A stretch of 64,000 nucleotides of DNA. Origin: Eubacterium_G segne (GTDB taxonomy: Bacteria; Bacillota; Clostridia; Lachnospirales; Lachnospiraceae). This document shows positions 15,955 through 25,255 of the stretch, piece by piece. The stretch is from assembly GCF_014287775.1 (NCBI RefSeq), contig NZ_JACOOZ010000002.1, positions 124,001 to 188,000 on the forward strand. Reading direction: 5' to 3'. How positions within the stretch are numbered: position 1 is the first letter of the stretch; each line of letters begins with the position of its first letter. The notes below the pieces were generated by a model. The model saw nothing but the letters and a program-made list of their open reading frames with translations. It searched no databases and was not told the DNA's origin. The position numbers and the translations under genes are program-made.

Positions 15955-18921
15955 TTATTTGTTATACAACTGGAATTCGTATAGTCTTATTGTACCTGCA
16001 CTATCTCCCGGATTAAATATTTTAATCTGAACGTAACGTGCTGTCTGTGTACCAATATTATATGATGAAACCGAATTATTGTTGTTATTTTGATAATCAA
16101 CAGATGTCCATGTCTTTCCATCCTCTGATACCAATATTTCCCACTCTGATGCATTAGCAAAATTTTCTTTGCTTTGTGTATTGTATATTGTGTATGTATT
16201 AAACGTCTTCTTACTTCCTAAGTCAATTTTAACTGAATGCATTACACCGTTAAATGTTGATTCGGAAGAACTCCTTGAACACCATTTCGTATCAAGATTT
16301 CCGTCAATTAACTTTTCAGCTGCTTCATTTACATTTGTCTGACCTGATGTATGAAGAATTGACGCTCCACTACACAAGTTGGTTCCACTTGTAACAGCTG
16401 TATCCAGCTTTGCGGCTTTTTTTGAGCCATGAGTTTTAGAACCAATCATAGGATAAGTAGGCTTATCAACACCTGCTATTCCTTCTGTTATCCAGTTATC
16501 CTGATAATATCTGAATCCTGTAAATGCCCATGTACCATTCTTCAATTCTTCCACATATTTAAGACGAAGTGACTCAATACAGTCATATCCTGTTATCTGA
16601 TATACCAGCTTGCTCCATGGTGTAGATGTGTCCTTTGGATTATCATCATACTTTGTTCCCTTATTTGTCTTTAACATATTATTTATGCTATCAATAAGTC
16701 CTAATTTTACAGTTCCGTCAGATGACTTAGTTGTAGGATATTTTGCATCCATATATGCAAAGAACCATTTGTTATTGCCATATGCCTGATATCCCCAGTC
16801 CTGAAGGGATGTATCACTTGCCTGGTATACCTGGACATTGTCTTCAGTTGCCCAATGGTAATAACGGAATCCACCATAGTTCGCCATATTTTCAACCCAC
16901 CATGCTGGACCGGAAGATGTAACATTTCCGTACTGCTGTACTGCATGAGTAAGCTCGTGAGAGAAATATCCTATACCTACCGGATTAGAATTCATCCAGT
17001 CTACTGAAATTACAATGGAATTTCCCATAGTGTATGCAACTCCGTCATAACCCTTATCTGCTACTATAAACATTCTCTTAGGTTCTGAACCTGTTCCCCA
17101 TCTTGTATACTGACGTGGATAAACCTGATAGAATAAATCCTTAAGGTTCTTCTTATAGTTTGTTGCAGTAACCTTATCCCAATCTCCTGTGAAAATAGCT
17201 TCGAACTCATTTTCCAATAATAATGCACATCCTTTTAAGCTAATTTCCGATAATTGGAATGAATTTCCATATCCTTCTGTTACTGTTAATTTAAAATGTT
17301 TATATGAGCCAACGTTATCTACAATGTATGTATAATCAGCATAATTTACATCCATTATTCCACTGTCATTTACCCTGTCAATTACATCCCAGTTATTTCC
17401 ATCATTTGAGCCGTATAACACCCATGATTTCATTGAACGGTTCTTATATGTAGCGTTATCATTGGCAGTTGTTAAAGTATAACTATATAATGACGTACTT
17501 TCCTTCATTGTCCATGCTATTGAACATGGTGTTGCGGTATTGGTAAATAATTTTGTTGATGTATCACCGTCAAAAAGATTTTCAACACCTTCATTTCCAT
17601 TATATCCTACAACAGTTGTAGCTGATGTGTTAATTCCACTTATATGGTCATCTAAATCAACACCAATGTTTTCTGTTTTCTGAACAACATCACCTTTTAT
17701 GTATATTTCTGACAACTGTGAGCCGTAATACAACCTTCCATCATCACCACTGCTCTCAATTCTTAACATAAAGAACTGACATGCTTTCTGAGCATCAGTA
17801 TCATATGAGTATCCTTTGTTATTTTCATGACCTATTCCACCATTGTCCACTGCATCAAGCTGTACCCAGTCAGTACCGTTTACAGAGCCTAACAATTTCC
17901 ATTTATATGGATTTCTATGTGGATAAGTAGCTGCATCACCTGCTGTTACTAATGTGTAATTTCTGATTATGGTAGCACGTTTCATTTTCCATGCGATGGA
18001 AATAACCGGTGCATCCCCTGTAAAGAATTTTGTATTTACATTTCCATCAAACAAATTATTTATTCCTTCATTGTTAGAAGTATTTCCTTTTGTAGATGAA
18101 AATTCCGTATCAATTCCGTCAATATATTTATTAAGGGAAATATTTGATGCCACCTCAGCATCAGCACCTTCACTTTGAACTCCCGGTTTCTTATATGTAG
18201 TACGATCTACTTCAGCCTTTGTAGTTGTTTCCTCAGGCTTTGCTGTAGTCTCCGGTTCTGTCGGTTTCTCAGTAGGTGCCACTGTAGTATTTTCCTCAGC
18301 CTCTGCTGTAACAATAGTATTTCTGTTCATATAATCCACCTTCTTATATGAACTGTCTACAACAGAAAGAATACTATCATACAGATACTCATGACCTCTC
18401 ATATTACTCATAAGATTTCTGTTATAAAGTTTTCCTGCTACGTCATATACAGACATTGTGCTTATATTGCTATAAACATAACTGCCATCTTTTAATTTAG
18501 CATATGCCCTTACACTTATGCCCTGTTTATAAAACTCTGCATTTTTTATAAATTCCATTGTAAGACAGTAGCTTTTTGCATTATCCAATGAACTGTACTT
18601 TTTGCCTGTCTCTCCCAATGGTGTTGCTGCATATGAATGAACTGTAGTATTTGAGCTTCCTACTATCATTTCATCTTCTGAAACCGAATCGGTAAGTCCG
18701 TATACCAATCCTATTTCATCTGTTTTATCTGTTTCCGATACAGAGTAAATGGTTCTAAATGCTTCTAACATTGCACTTATCTGAAAACCATTTATTTCAA
18801 GTTTAACATTACCCGATGCATACACATCTTTAGGCATAGTTATTGGCTGAACCAATAGCACTAACGCCAAAACAAAAGATATCATTGCTTTAAATTTCTT
18901 TTTTATCGACTCTTTTTTCAT
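15955..18921 (-). CDS. Secreted multidomain protein: three discoidin-like domains and a basic secretory-type peptidase domain
   Basis: A 988-aa secreted protein. Visible parts in order: signal peptide (1-36); a beta-rich N-terminal domain (about 38-200) with no family I recognise; a Thr/Glu/Pro linker (about 210-245); two discoidin/F5-8C-like domains (about 255-405 and 415-570; each has an xNLFDGxxxTKxFT segment and ends SQLSEIYIKG or FQLSEISLKG); a zinc-peptidase domain (about 575-800) with HELTH at 655-659 in a YFSHELTHAVQQYG context, as in the plant/bacterial basic secretory peptidase family; and a third discoidin domain (about 840-988, KLIDGNLDTKWCS, IRLYEFQLYNK). There is no LPXTG or SLH anchor. 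The discoidin modules suggest glycan or mucin binding by an extracellular protease (inference). It stands alone. Confidence 0.85.
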   Translation of the reverse strand: MKKESIKKKFKAMISFVLALVLLVQPITMPKDVYASGNVKLEINGFQISAMLEAFRTIYSVSETDKTDEIGLVYGLTDSVSEDEMIVGSSNTTVHSYAATPLGETGKKYSSLDNAKSYCLTMEFIKNAEFYKQGISVRAYAKLKDGSYVYSNISTMSVYDVAGKLYNRNLMSNMRGHEYLYDSILSVVDSSYKKVDYMNRNTIVTAEAEENTTVAPTEKPTEPETTAKPEETTTKAEVDRTTYKKPGVQSEGADAEVASNISLNKYIDGIDTEFSSTKGNTSNNEGINNLFDGNVNTKFFTGDAPVISIAWKMKRATIIRNYTLVTAGDAATYPHRNPYKWKLLGSVNGTDWVQLDAVDNGGIGHENNKGYSYDTDAQKACQFFMLRIESSGDDGRLYYGSQLSEIYIKGDVVQKTENIGVDLDDHISGINTSATTVVGYNGNEGVENLFDGDTSTKLFTNTATPCSIAWTMKESTSLYSYTLTTANDNATYKNRSMKSWVLYGSNDGNNWDVIDRVNDSGIMDVNYADYTYIVDNVGSYKHFKLTVTEGYGNSFQLSEISLKGCALLLENEFEAIFTGDWDKVTATNYKKNLKDLFYQVYPRQYTRWGTGSEPKRMFIVADKGYDGVAYTMGNSIVISVDWMNSNPVGIGYFSHELTHAVQQYGNVTSSGPAWWVENMANYGGFRYYHWATEDNVQVYQASDTSLQDWGYQAYGNNKWFFAYMDAKYPTTKSSDGTVKLGLIDSINNMLKTNKGTKYDDNPKDTSTPWSKLVYQITGYDCIESLRLKYVEELKNGTWAFTGFRYYQDNWITEGIAGVDKPTYPMIGSKTHGSKKAAKLDTAVTSGTNLCSGASILHTSGQTNVNEAAEKLIDGNLDTKWCSRSSSESTFNGVMHSVKIDLGSKKTFNTYTIYNTQSKENFANASEWEILVSEDGKTWTSVDYQNNNNNSVSSYNIGTQTARYVQIKIFNPGDSAGTIRLYEFQLYNK

Positions 18922-19033
18922 AATACCTCCTATTGATATTTTAATATATTAATTTAATTATTGTTTGTTTTTTTGTATTTTTCAAGTATCACTATTTTTT
19001 ATTACGGTTCTATTTTTATAACATCAATTGATA

Positions 19034-19525
19034 TTATTTACGCTTATAAGTTCTGAAATAATACTCCAAATCGAAATAAGTATTTTCTTCACTTTCTTCA
19101 ACCATTTCCCATTCATCCGGCATTTCATCTAAATTAGGTATGAAAGTGTCTGCTGCATATTCATAGTTAACATAAGTAACATATGCAGTATCACAGTATG
19201 GAAGCATCTGTTTATAAATGCTTCCTCCACCAATTACAAATACATCTTCAGTATTGTATTTTTTAGCTTCCTCTAATGCCTCTTCTATAGAATAAACCAC
19301 TGTAGCCCCGTCTACCTTGTAATCTTTTTCAAGAGCAATTACAATGTTCACCCTATTTTTTAATGGTTTTGAATTAGGAAAACTTTCTAATGTATTTTTT
19401 CCCATAATAACAACTTTTCCTGTTGTTGTTTCCCTGAAAAATTTCATATCATCAGGTATGCTTACAAGTAAATCATTTTTGTAGCCTATAGCCCAATTCT
19501 TATCCACTGCAACAATTAAATTCAT
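19034..19525 (-). CDS. folA: Dihydrofolate reductase
   Basis: A 163-aa DHFR that reduces dihydrofolate with NADPH and so regenerates the folate used by ThyA. Motifs: NLIVAVDKNWAIGYKNDLL (N-terminus), IPDDMKFFRETT, VIMGKNTLESFP and FVIGGGSIYKQML. The frame is open to 19546, but AGGAGG lies directly before the ATG at 19525, which gives the usual N-terminus. It starts 10 bases after thyA, so the two are co-transcribed in the classical thyA-folA pair. Confidence 0.96.
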   Translation of the reverse strand: MNLIVAVDKNWAIGYKNDLLVSIPDDMKFFRETTTGKVVIMGKNTLESFPNSKPLKNRVNIVIALEKDYKVDGATVVYSIEEALEEAKKYNTEDVFVIGGGSIYKQMLPYCDTAYVTYVNYEYAADTFIPNLDEMPDEWEMVEESEENTYFDLEYYFRTYKRK

Positions 19526-19535
19526 TTTGTTCCTC

Positions 19536-20381
19536 CTAAACTGCAACAGGTATTTTTATCTGTTCACCTGTAACATAATCTTCTAATTTTAAATCATCTA
19601 CCGTAAAATCATAGAAATTCTTAATTTCAGGATTTATCCACAATTTTGGTGCCGGATGCTGCTCTCTGCTGATTAATTCCTCAACTAAAGGAACATGTCT
19701 GTCATAAATATGAGCATCAGCTATTACATGGACAAATTCTCCCACCTCCATGTCATTTACCTGAGCCAATATGTGAACCAAAGCTGCATACTGACAAACA
19801 TTCCAGTTATTTGCAGTAAGTACATCCTGGGAACGCTGATTTAACATACCGTTTAATACAAGTTTCCCTGTTTCTTTATTTTTCGTTACGTTAAAAGTCA
19901 TGCTGTATGCACATGGATATAAATTCATTTCAGACAAATCCTGATGTACATAAATGTTTGTAAGTATTCGTCTGCTGTAAGGATTGTTCTTTAAATCATA
20001 AAGAACTCTGTCTACCTGATCCATATCGCCTTCCTTATAGTGATGCTTAACACCTAACTGGTAGCCATATGCCTTACCTATTGAGCCGTTTTCATCAGCC
20101 CATGCATCCCATATATGGCTGTTTAAATCATTTACATTGTTAGATTTTTTCTGCCATATCCACAGCAACTCATCTAAGCAGTTTTTGAAACCTGTTTTAC
20201 GAAGAGTTATTGCCGGAAATTCCTTCTTTAAATCATATCTGTTTACAACCCCGAATTTCTTTATGGTATATGCAAAAGTACCGTCCTCCCACTTTGGTCT
20301 GACCTTTTCACCCTTTGTGTCTATACCGTTATCAAGAATATCTCTGCACATATCAACAAATACTTTATCTGCGTAACTCAT
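19536..20381 (-). CDS. thyA: Thymidylate synthase (divergent ThyA type)
   Basis: A 281-aa ThyA that methylates dUMP to dTMP using methylene-THF. The nucleophile Cys is in LYPCAYSMTF. The Arg/Ser phosphate-binding segment is NQRSQDVL, and the HxY pair is in ADAHIYDRH. It differs from the common enzyme: the His that normally follows the catalytic Cys (PCH) is Ala here, and the usual LGxPFN segment reads TANNWNV. The essential Cys, Arg, Asn and HxY positions remain, so it should be active. It is followed by folA. It starts 12 bases after the subtilase stop without an evident terminator between them. Confidence 0.93.
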   Translation of the reverse strand: MSYADKVFVDMCRDILDNGIDTKGEKVRPKWEDGTFAYTIKKFGVVNRYDLKKEFPAITLRKTGFKNCLDELLWIWQKKSNNVNDLNSHIWDAWADENGSIGKAYGYQLGVKHHYKEGDMDQVDRVLYDLKNNPYSRRILTNIYVHQDLSEMNLYPCAYSMTFNVTKNKETGKLVLNGMLNQRSQDVLTANNWNVCQYAALVHILAQVNDMEVGEFVHVIADAHIYDRHVPLVEELISREQHPAPKLWINPEIKNFYDFTVDDLKLEDYVTGEQIKIPVAV

Positions 20382-20393
20382 TAACTTCTCCTC

Positions 20394-23300
20394 TTATTTC
20401 TTCTTTACCTTAACTGTCTTAACCTTAGACCAGCTGCCATATTTCTTTGATTTACCTGTTTTACGGTATGCTCTTGCCTTAATATAATATGTTTTTTTAG
20501 CATTAAGTTTCTTTATTACAGCCTTATTTTTCTTAGTATTAACAGTTTTAGTAACCTTCTTTCCAAATTTCTTTGATGTAGAATACTTAATCTGATATCC
20601 GGTAGCTGTACCTGCCTTTTTAAGGGTAAGTTTTATGCTCCTGTTGTTTTTAGCCCTTACCGCCTTCGTAATGGATGTCTTTCCCGGTTTTATATATATA
20701 TCAGTATACTCTGCCTTTACACTTGCCGTGATTTTTGCCGGTAAGTCATATGCTCTTGCAGTATATACATAACCGGTTTTGCCCTTCTTAACAGATTTTC
20801 CATTAACTATGAACTGGCTTATATTAAGTTTCTTATCCATTACTGCTGCTTTCAAGGTAACTGTATCTCCCGGCAGATAATAACCCGTACCTTCTACATA
20901 AGCACCAAACTCAGATGTATCTTCAACATAAACCGCACCGGAATCTATCGGAATACATAATATCTTTGCATCATCCTCATAATCATCTTCATCATAAAAA
21001 TCTTTATTTGACAGCTTGCTTTTATTAGACCCAAATTCTTTACCGTCGTCATCAGCCATTGCAAAACCATATACAACGTATAATTTATCTCCAGCCGTTG
21101 TGGCATATAAATTATCAAATTCAAGATTTGATGCATTAAGTGCATACTTTGAAGTAATAAACTTATCCTTTGCAATATCATATGTGAAGGTATCACCCAA
21201 TGAATCTACACGTAGGTTTGTATAAATAATTCCACCTTTCACCAGACCAATTTCACCCATTATAACAGCAAACTTTTTATTTCTGCCCTCAATTATCTTA
21301 GTATCAATTGATTTACCGATATTTGCTTTTGACTTTGTCCACTTTGTTCCATCATATATTAAGTTATAAGGTGCATTCATTGTACCGTCTGAACCTAATG
21401 TAACAATAAGCTTCTTTCCAACCTGCATAGCCCTTGAGTATGCCCTGCCTTCCGATAAACTCTCTGTGACAGACCACTTTTTAGACGTTGTCGAATACTT
21501 CATTACAGTTTTTGAAAAATTATCATTTTCATCAACACCACCCATTAAATATAGTTCACCATTATATGCAGCCAGTATAACGCCACTTAATTCTTCTTTT
21601 TCCTTAGGCATATTAGCAAGCTTTTTCCAACCTTTTTCATCATCATAATATGATAAAATGGTATTTTGTGCGAACCCTTGATCAAGCGTTATACAGCCGT
21701 ACACAACTCCATTAGAGCATACATAATCTGTTTCACTATAAACATTAGCATCTGCAACATTCTCATATTCTTTTCCGAAAACATCCGGTGTAAATGTAAA
21801 TCCACCACCCCTCCAGAAAAATTCGTCCTTGCCTGTCTCATCATCTTTATACGTCATCCCTACTGACACTGAACCTGTGCTGTCAATATAAACCAAATTT
21901 CCGCCATTAGAAATCATTTGTCCGCCATTTAAATCCGCCTCCACAGACGGGCCTTTAGTAAAAGCACTGCCGGTAGCAAAGAAGCACTCTTTTTCATAGG
22001 TTCGGTCACCTTTAATCAGTTTTACCTTTAATGACTTATTCTGATATGATTTACCATCAACAACAATTGTTTTACCATTGTTATAAATTACATTTATTTT
22101 CTTATCATTAATATATACCTCAGCATTGTCAGTATAATATCCTGATATTTCTATCTGTTTTTTGCCATTAAGTAAAACCTTATCTATAGTCATGCCCGGT
22201 TTTCCTATTTTAGATAAATCAAGTGCACCACCTGTTGATATTTTTCCCTTGAAATTATCGTTATTTCTTGTGCTTCCTAAAATTCTTGCCTTTATCTGAA
22301 GAGCATTTTCATTTGTATATGCATTAGCCACTGCTGCAACAGCACCTGTAACATATGGAGTAGCCATAGATGTTCCATTGTAATAATCATACATACCAAA
22401 TTCATCCGGTGATACATTTTCCCTGCTTATGCCCCAATTGTCTACATAAACAGCAAAATCCCCTTCCTCATATGAGCTAACACATAACAATATTACATGT
22501 TGTTCATCTTTTTTGCTCTTTGATGATACCTCTCCTGAAAGATGAGACCAGTAATTACCGTTTTCATCTATATAAGCACTGGCAAACACTCCATCTTCAA
22601 GAGTATCTAAATCACTTATATCCACTTTTCCGTTTTTGTCTAATTTACAATCTATGGCATAAATTACCGAATCGTTACCAACTAACCAGTCATCATTTGT
22701 TGCCTTTGGACCACTTACCTTAACCATAACACTGGCTGATGTACCTGTATCTGATGACTTCATTGTATATGGAAGGCACATAAAATACATTCCATCTTTC
22801 TGTGCACCTTTTATTTCCCATTTAAGTGATTTGTTGTTATAAGACTTTTCTCCAAAATACTCACTATTTGTAGTTGATACATTCATAGTTCCATCAGATT
22901 CACTTAATGTTCCGTAAGCCACTTCATTATTTTCAGGCGTAGCTACCATCTTTCCTTCTTCATTAAAAACATTCAAAATGCTTTCATTATCAAAATTAAC
23001 ATATGTACTACATAATTTATCTTTGTTATCATATATTCCCGGATTAAAGCAATTATATGAAACTGTTGATAATATATCAGTTCCCGGAGCAGCTATATCT
23101 ACCGATTCAGTTCCATAGTTTGAAAATCCTGCCAATTCATCTTTTTCATTCGACGCTGCAACAGAAATGATATATGGGCTGTCTATTGTTGAAGGATAGT
23201 TATCCATTAAATTTTTATCATTATCAGAGTTGTCATTTCCTGCTGCACATACAGATATAGCACCTTTCTTTCCTACAAGCTCAATAAGATTTTTTATAAT

Positions 23301-24227
23301 TTCATCTTCTTCATCTGCTGAGCCACCCCAGGAATTATTTACAGCTACTACATTTACACCTAACTGCTGTGCCTTGTAAATATAATTGTACGCTCCTATG
23401 GCACCCATTCCACTTCCGCTGCCTTCTTCATTGAGAATTTTAAGTGCCATTACTTTTATATTGTTACTTTTAGCAATTCCGGCAATTCCAACTCCATTAT
23501 TTGATTTTCCTGCCGCAATTCCGGCACAATGTGAACCATGACCGTTATCATCCATAGGGTCTGTGTCATAATTAACAAAATCATAGCCGTGCTCACCATA
23601 TAATTTTCTGTTGTTATAAGGATTATTCCAAACAATATCTTTTAAATCTTCATGTTGGTAATTAATACCGGTATCAACTATTGCAATTACTCTTTCCTTA
23701 TTGTCCTTATTATCTAACAATGGTGTGTCTGCATTTACATCAATGCCCTCTGTACCGTTATTCTGTCCCTTATTGTCAAGTCCCCACAAATACTTATAGT
23801 AACTGTCATTGTAGTCTGATGCTTTTATTTTATAATTTGGTTCAGCATATTTAACGTTACTTTTCCTTTTTAAGATACTAATTAATTCCTTGGTACTATA
23901 CTTATCAGACTTAACTAATGACACTGAAAATCCATTGTCACTAACCTTGTCAGCCGATTTTGCATTAACTGATGTATCTGAATTAAAAACATATGTTTCT
24001 ACAACTTCCATATCATCATCTGCAATGTTGCTGCCGGCACTTCTTGTTGACGTTTTAGTGTTTCCATACATAACAATAGCCTGACCTTCAACATAATTTC
24101 TGCTGCTCTTTACTGCTTTTTTCTCTTTGGTTACTTTCAAACTTTGATTTGCCATAGTTGGCACTGCCGTACATGTCAAACACATTGCAAGGGTCAATGC
24201 CATGGCTTTCTTCGCCATTCTTTTCAT
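20394..24227 (-). CDS. Secreted subtilisin-like protease with kelch and Fn3-like domains
   Basis: A protein of about 1277 aa with signal peptide 1-28 and an I9-like propeptide (about 45-135). The S8 domain has Asp185 (DTGINY), His230 (GHGSHCAG), an oxyanion Asn in CAAGNDNS, and Ser620 (GTSMATP). The His-to-Ser distance of 390 residues is far above the subtilisin value (about 157). The extra material is a domain of about 200 residues inserted between DIAAPGTDILSTV and GTSMATP. After the protease come a TIG-like segment (about 665-755), kelch-like repeats with LYLMGGV and LIVTLGS strands (about 800-1030) and a C-terminal Fn3-like module rich in Lys (about 1170-1277). A GTG at 24233 is in frame, but AGGAG is 9 bases before the ATG at 24227, so I use that. 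No wall anchor is seen. Confidence 0.88.
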   Translation of the reverse strand: MKRMAKKAMALTLAMCLTCTAVPTMANQSLKVTKEKKAVKSSRNYVEGQAIVMYGNTKTSTRSAGSNIADDDMEVVETYVFNSDTSVNAKSADKVSDNGFSVSLVKSDKYSTKELISILKRKSNVKYAEPNYKIKASDYNDSYYKYLWGLDNKGQNNGTEGIDVNADTPLLDNKDNKERVIAIVDTGINYQHEDLKDIVWNNPYNNRKLYGEHGYDFVNYDTDPMDDNGHGSHCAGIAAGKSNNGVGIAGIAKSNNIKVMALKILNEEGSGSGMGAIGAYNYIYKAQQLGVNVVAVNNSWGGSADEEDEIIKNLIELVGKKGAISVCAAGNDNSDNDKNLMDNYPSTIDSPYIISVAASNEKDELAGFSNYGTESVDIAAPGTDILSTVSYNCFNPGIYDNKDKLCSTYVNFDNESILNVFNEEGKMVATPENNEVAYGTLSESDGTMNVSTTNSEYFGEKSYNNKSLKWEIKGAQKDGMYFMCLPYTMKSSDTGTSASVMVKVSGPKATNDDWLVGNDSVIYAIDCKLDKNGKVDISDLDTLEDGVFASAYIDENGNYWSHLSGEVSSKSKKDEQHVILLCVSSYEEGDFAVYVDNWGISRENVSPDEFGMYDYYNGTSMATPYVTGAVAAVANAYTNENALQIKARILGSTRNNDNFKGKISTGGALDLSKIGKPGMTIDKVLLNGKKQIEISGYYTDNAEVYINDKKINVIYNNGKTIVVDGKSYQNKSLKVKLIKGDRTYEKECFFATGSAFTKGPSVEADLNGGQMISNGGNLVYIDSTGSVSVGMTYKDDETGKDEFFWRGGGFTFTPDVFGKEYENVADANVYSETDYVCSNGVVYGCITLDQGFAQNTILSYYDDEKGWKKLANMPKEKEELSGVILAAYNGELYLMGGVDENDNFSKTVMKYSTTSKKWSVTESLSEGRAYSRAMQVGKKLIVTLGSDGTMNAPYNLIYDGTKWTKSKANIGKSIDTKIIEGRNKKFAVIMGEIGLVKGGIIYTNLRVDSLGDTFTYDIAKDKFITSKYALNASNLEFDNLYATTAGDKLYVVYGFAMADDDGKEFGSNKSKLSNKDFYDEDDYEDDAKILCIPIDSGAVYVEDTSEFGAYVEGTGYYLPGDTVTLKAAVMDKKLNISQFIVNGKSVKKGKTGYVYTARAYDLPAKITASVKAEYTDIYIKPGKTSITKAVRAKNNRSIKLTLKKAGTATGYQIKYSTSKKFGKKVTKTVNTKKNKAVIKKLNAKKTYYIKARAYRKTGKSKKYGSWSKVKTVKVKKK

Positions 24228-24360
24228 ATTCACAATCTCCTATCTCTTGTTTTCCACTATTGTGGGTTAATTTGTACATTGGGGAATTTTATTTCACACC
24301 GCTTAATATTATAGCACATATATTTTTACCTGTAATCCTATAAACGAAAAAATCTGCTTA

Positions 24361-25188
24361 TTATTTCAAATTCTTTAACACTCCGAAAGTATACCCCATT
24401 TCTTCCCATTTGCTAAGTAATTCATCTAATATTTCCCCATTTGTTTTTGATGTGTTATGTAATAAAACAATTGCCCCCGGATGTATCCTTGATAACAATT
24501 TATCAAATGCCTCTTCTTTAGTCGGCTGGGAATCTTTGTTCCAGTCTACATATGCTAAACTCCAGAAAAATGTTTTGTACCCCATTTCCTGAGCCATTTT
24601 CAAATTATCCGTATTGTATTTTCCCTGGGGAGGTCTATAATACTTAGTCATATTTTTCCCTGTTATGCTTTTGTACAGTTCCTCTACCTGCCCTACTTCA
24701 TTTGAGAACTTTTCTTTGTCCATTCCTATGATATTTGGATGATTATATGTATGATTTCCTACAGTATGCCCTTCTTTCACCATCCTTTTAACTAAATCTT
24801 CGTTTTCCTTTAAAAAATGGCCTACCACAAAGAAAGTTGCCTTTACTTTATGCTTTTTTAATGCATCTAAAATAGCAGGCGTGTTTCCATTCTCGTATCC
24901 ACAGTCAAAGGTTAAATATATTTCTTTTTTATCCCCGCTTCCTATATAGAAGGCATTATATTTTTTCATAACCTCCGGTGATTCCGTTCCCGTAGGCTGA
25001 GTTCCACTTTCTCCAAATCCCAGTCCCCAGTTTTCACCATTTTCAATAACATTACTAGCAGGTAAAACCTTTTCTTTTACCAGCCCCACGCCTTCTCCGG
25101 CAAAGAAAGCTATGGCAAAAATACCAATAATAAACAGTATTCCTTTTAACCCGCTGCCTCTTTCGCCTTTTAATATTTTTTTAATCAT
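24361..25188 (-). CDS. Polysaccharide deacetylase, PdaA-like
   Basis: A 275-aa membrane-anchored or secreted NodB-type deacetylase with an N-terminal hydrophobic segment (about residues 16-34). Motifs: TFDCGYENGNT (PdaA-type TFDxGYE rather than TFDDGP), HTVGNHTYNHPNI with the metal-binding HTxxH-like pair, YYRPPQGKYN, FFWSLAYVDW and IHPGAIVLLHNTS. PdaA removes the N-acetyl group from muramic acid during muramic-delta-lactam formation in the spore cortex, which fits the sporulation genes in this window. The TFDxGYE form and the length match PdaA better than general chitin deacetylases, but no sporulation-specific promoter was identified. Confidence 0.85.
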   Translation of the reverse strand: MIKKILKGERGSGLKGILFIIGIFAIAFFAGEGVGLVKEKVLPASNVIENGENWGLGFGESGTQPTGTESPEVMKKYNAFYIGSGDKKEIYLTFDCGYENGNTPAILDALKKHKVKATFFVVGHFLKENEDLVKRMVKEGHTVGNHTYNHPNIIGMDKEKFSNEVGQVEELYKSITGKNMTKYYRPPQGKYNTDNLKMAQEMGYKTFFWSLAYVDWNKDSQPTKEEAFDKLLSRIHPGAIVLLHNTSKTNGEILDELLSKWEEMGYTFGVLKNLK

Positions 25189-25255
25189 ACCCTATTCCTG
25201 AAAATATATTTACTTAATTATATGACGCCAGTGCTGAAAGTATAAATTCTATCCT

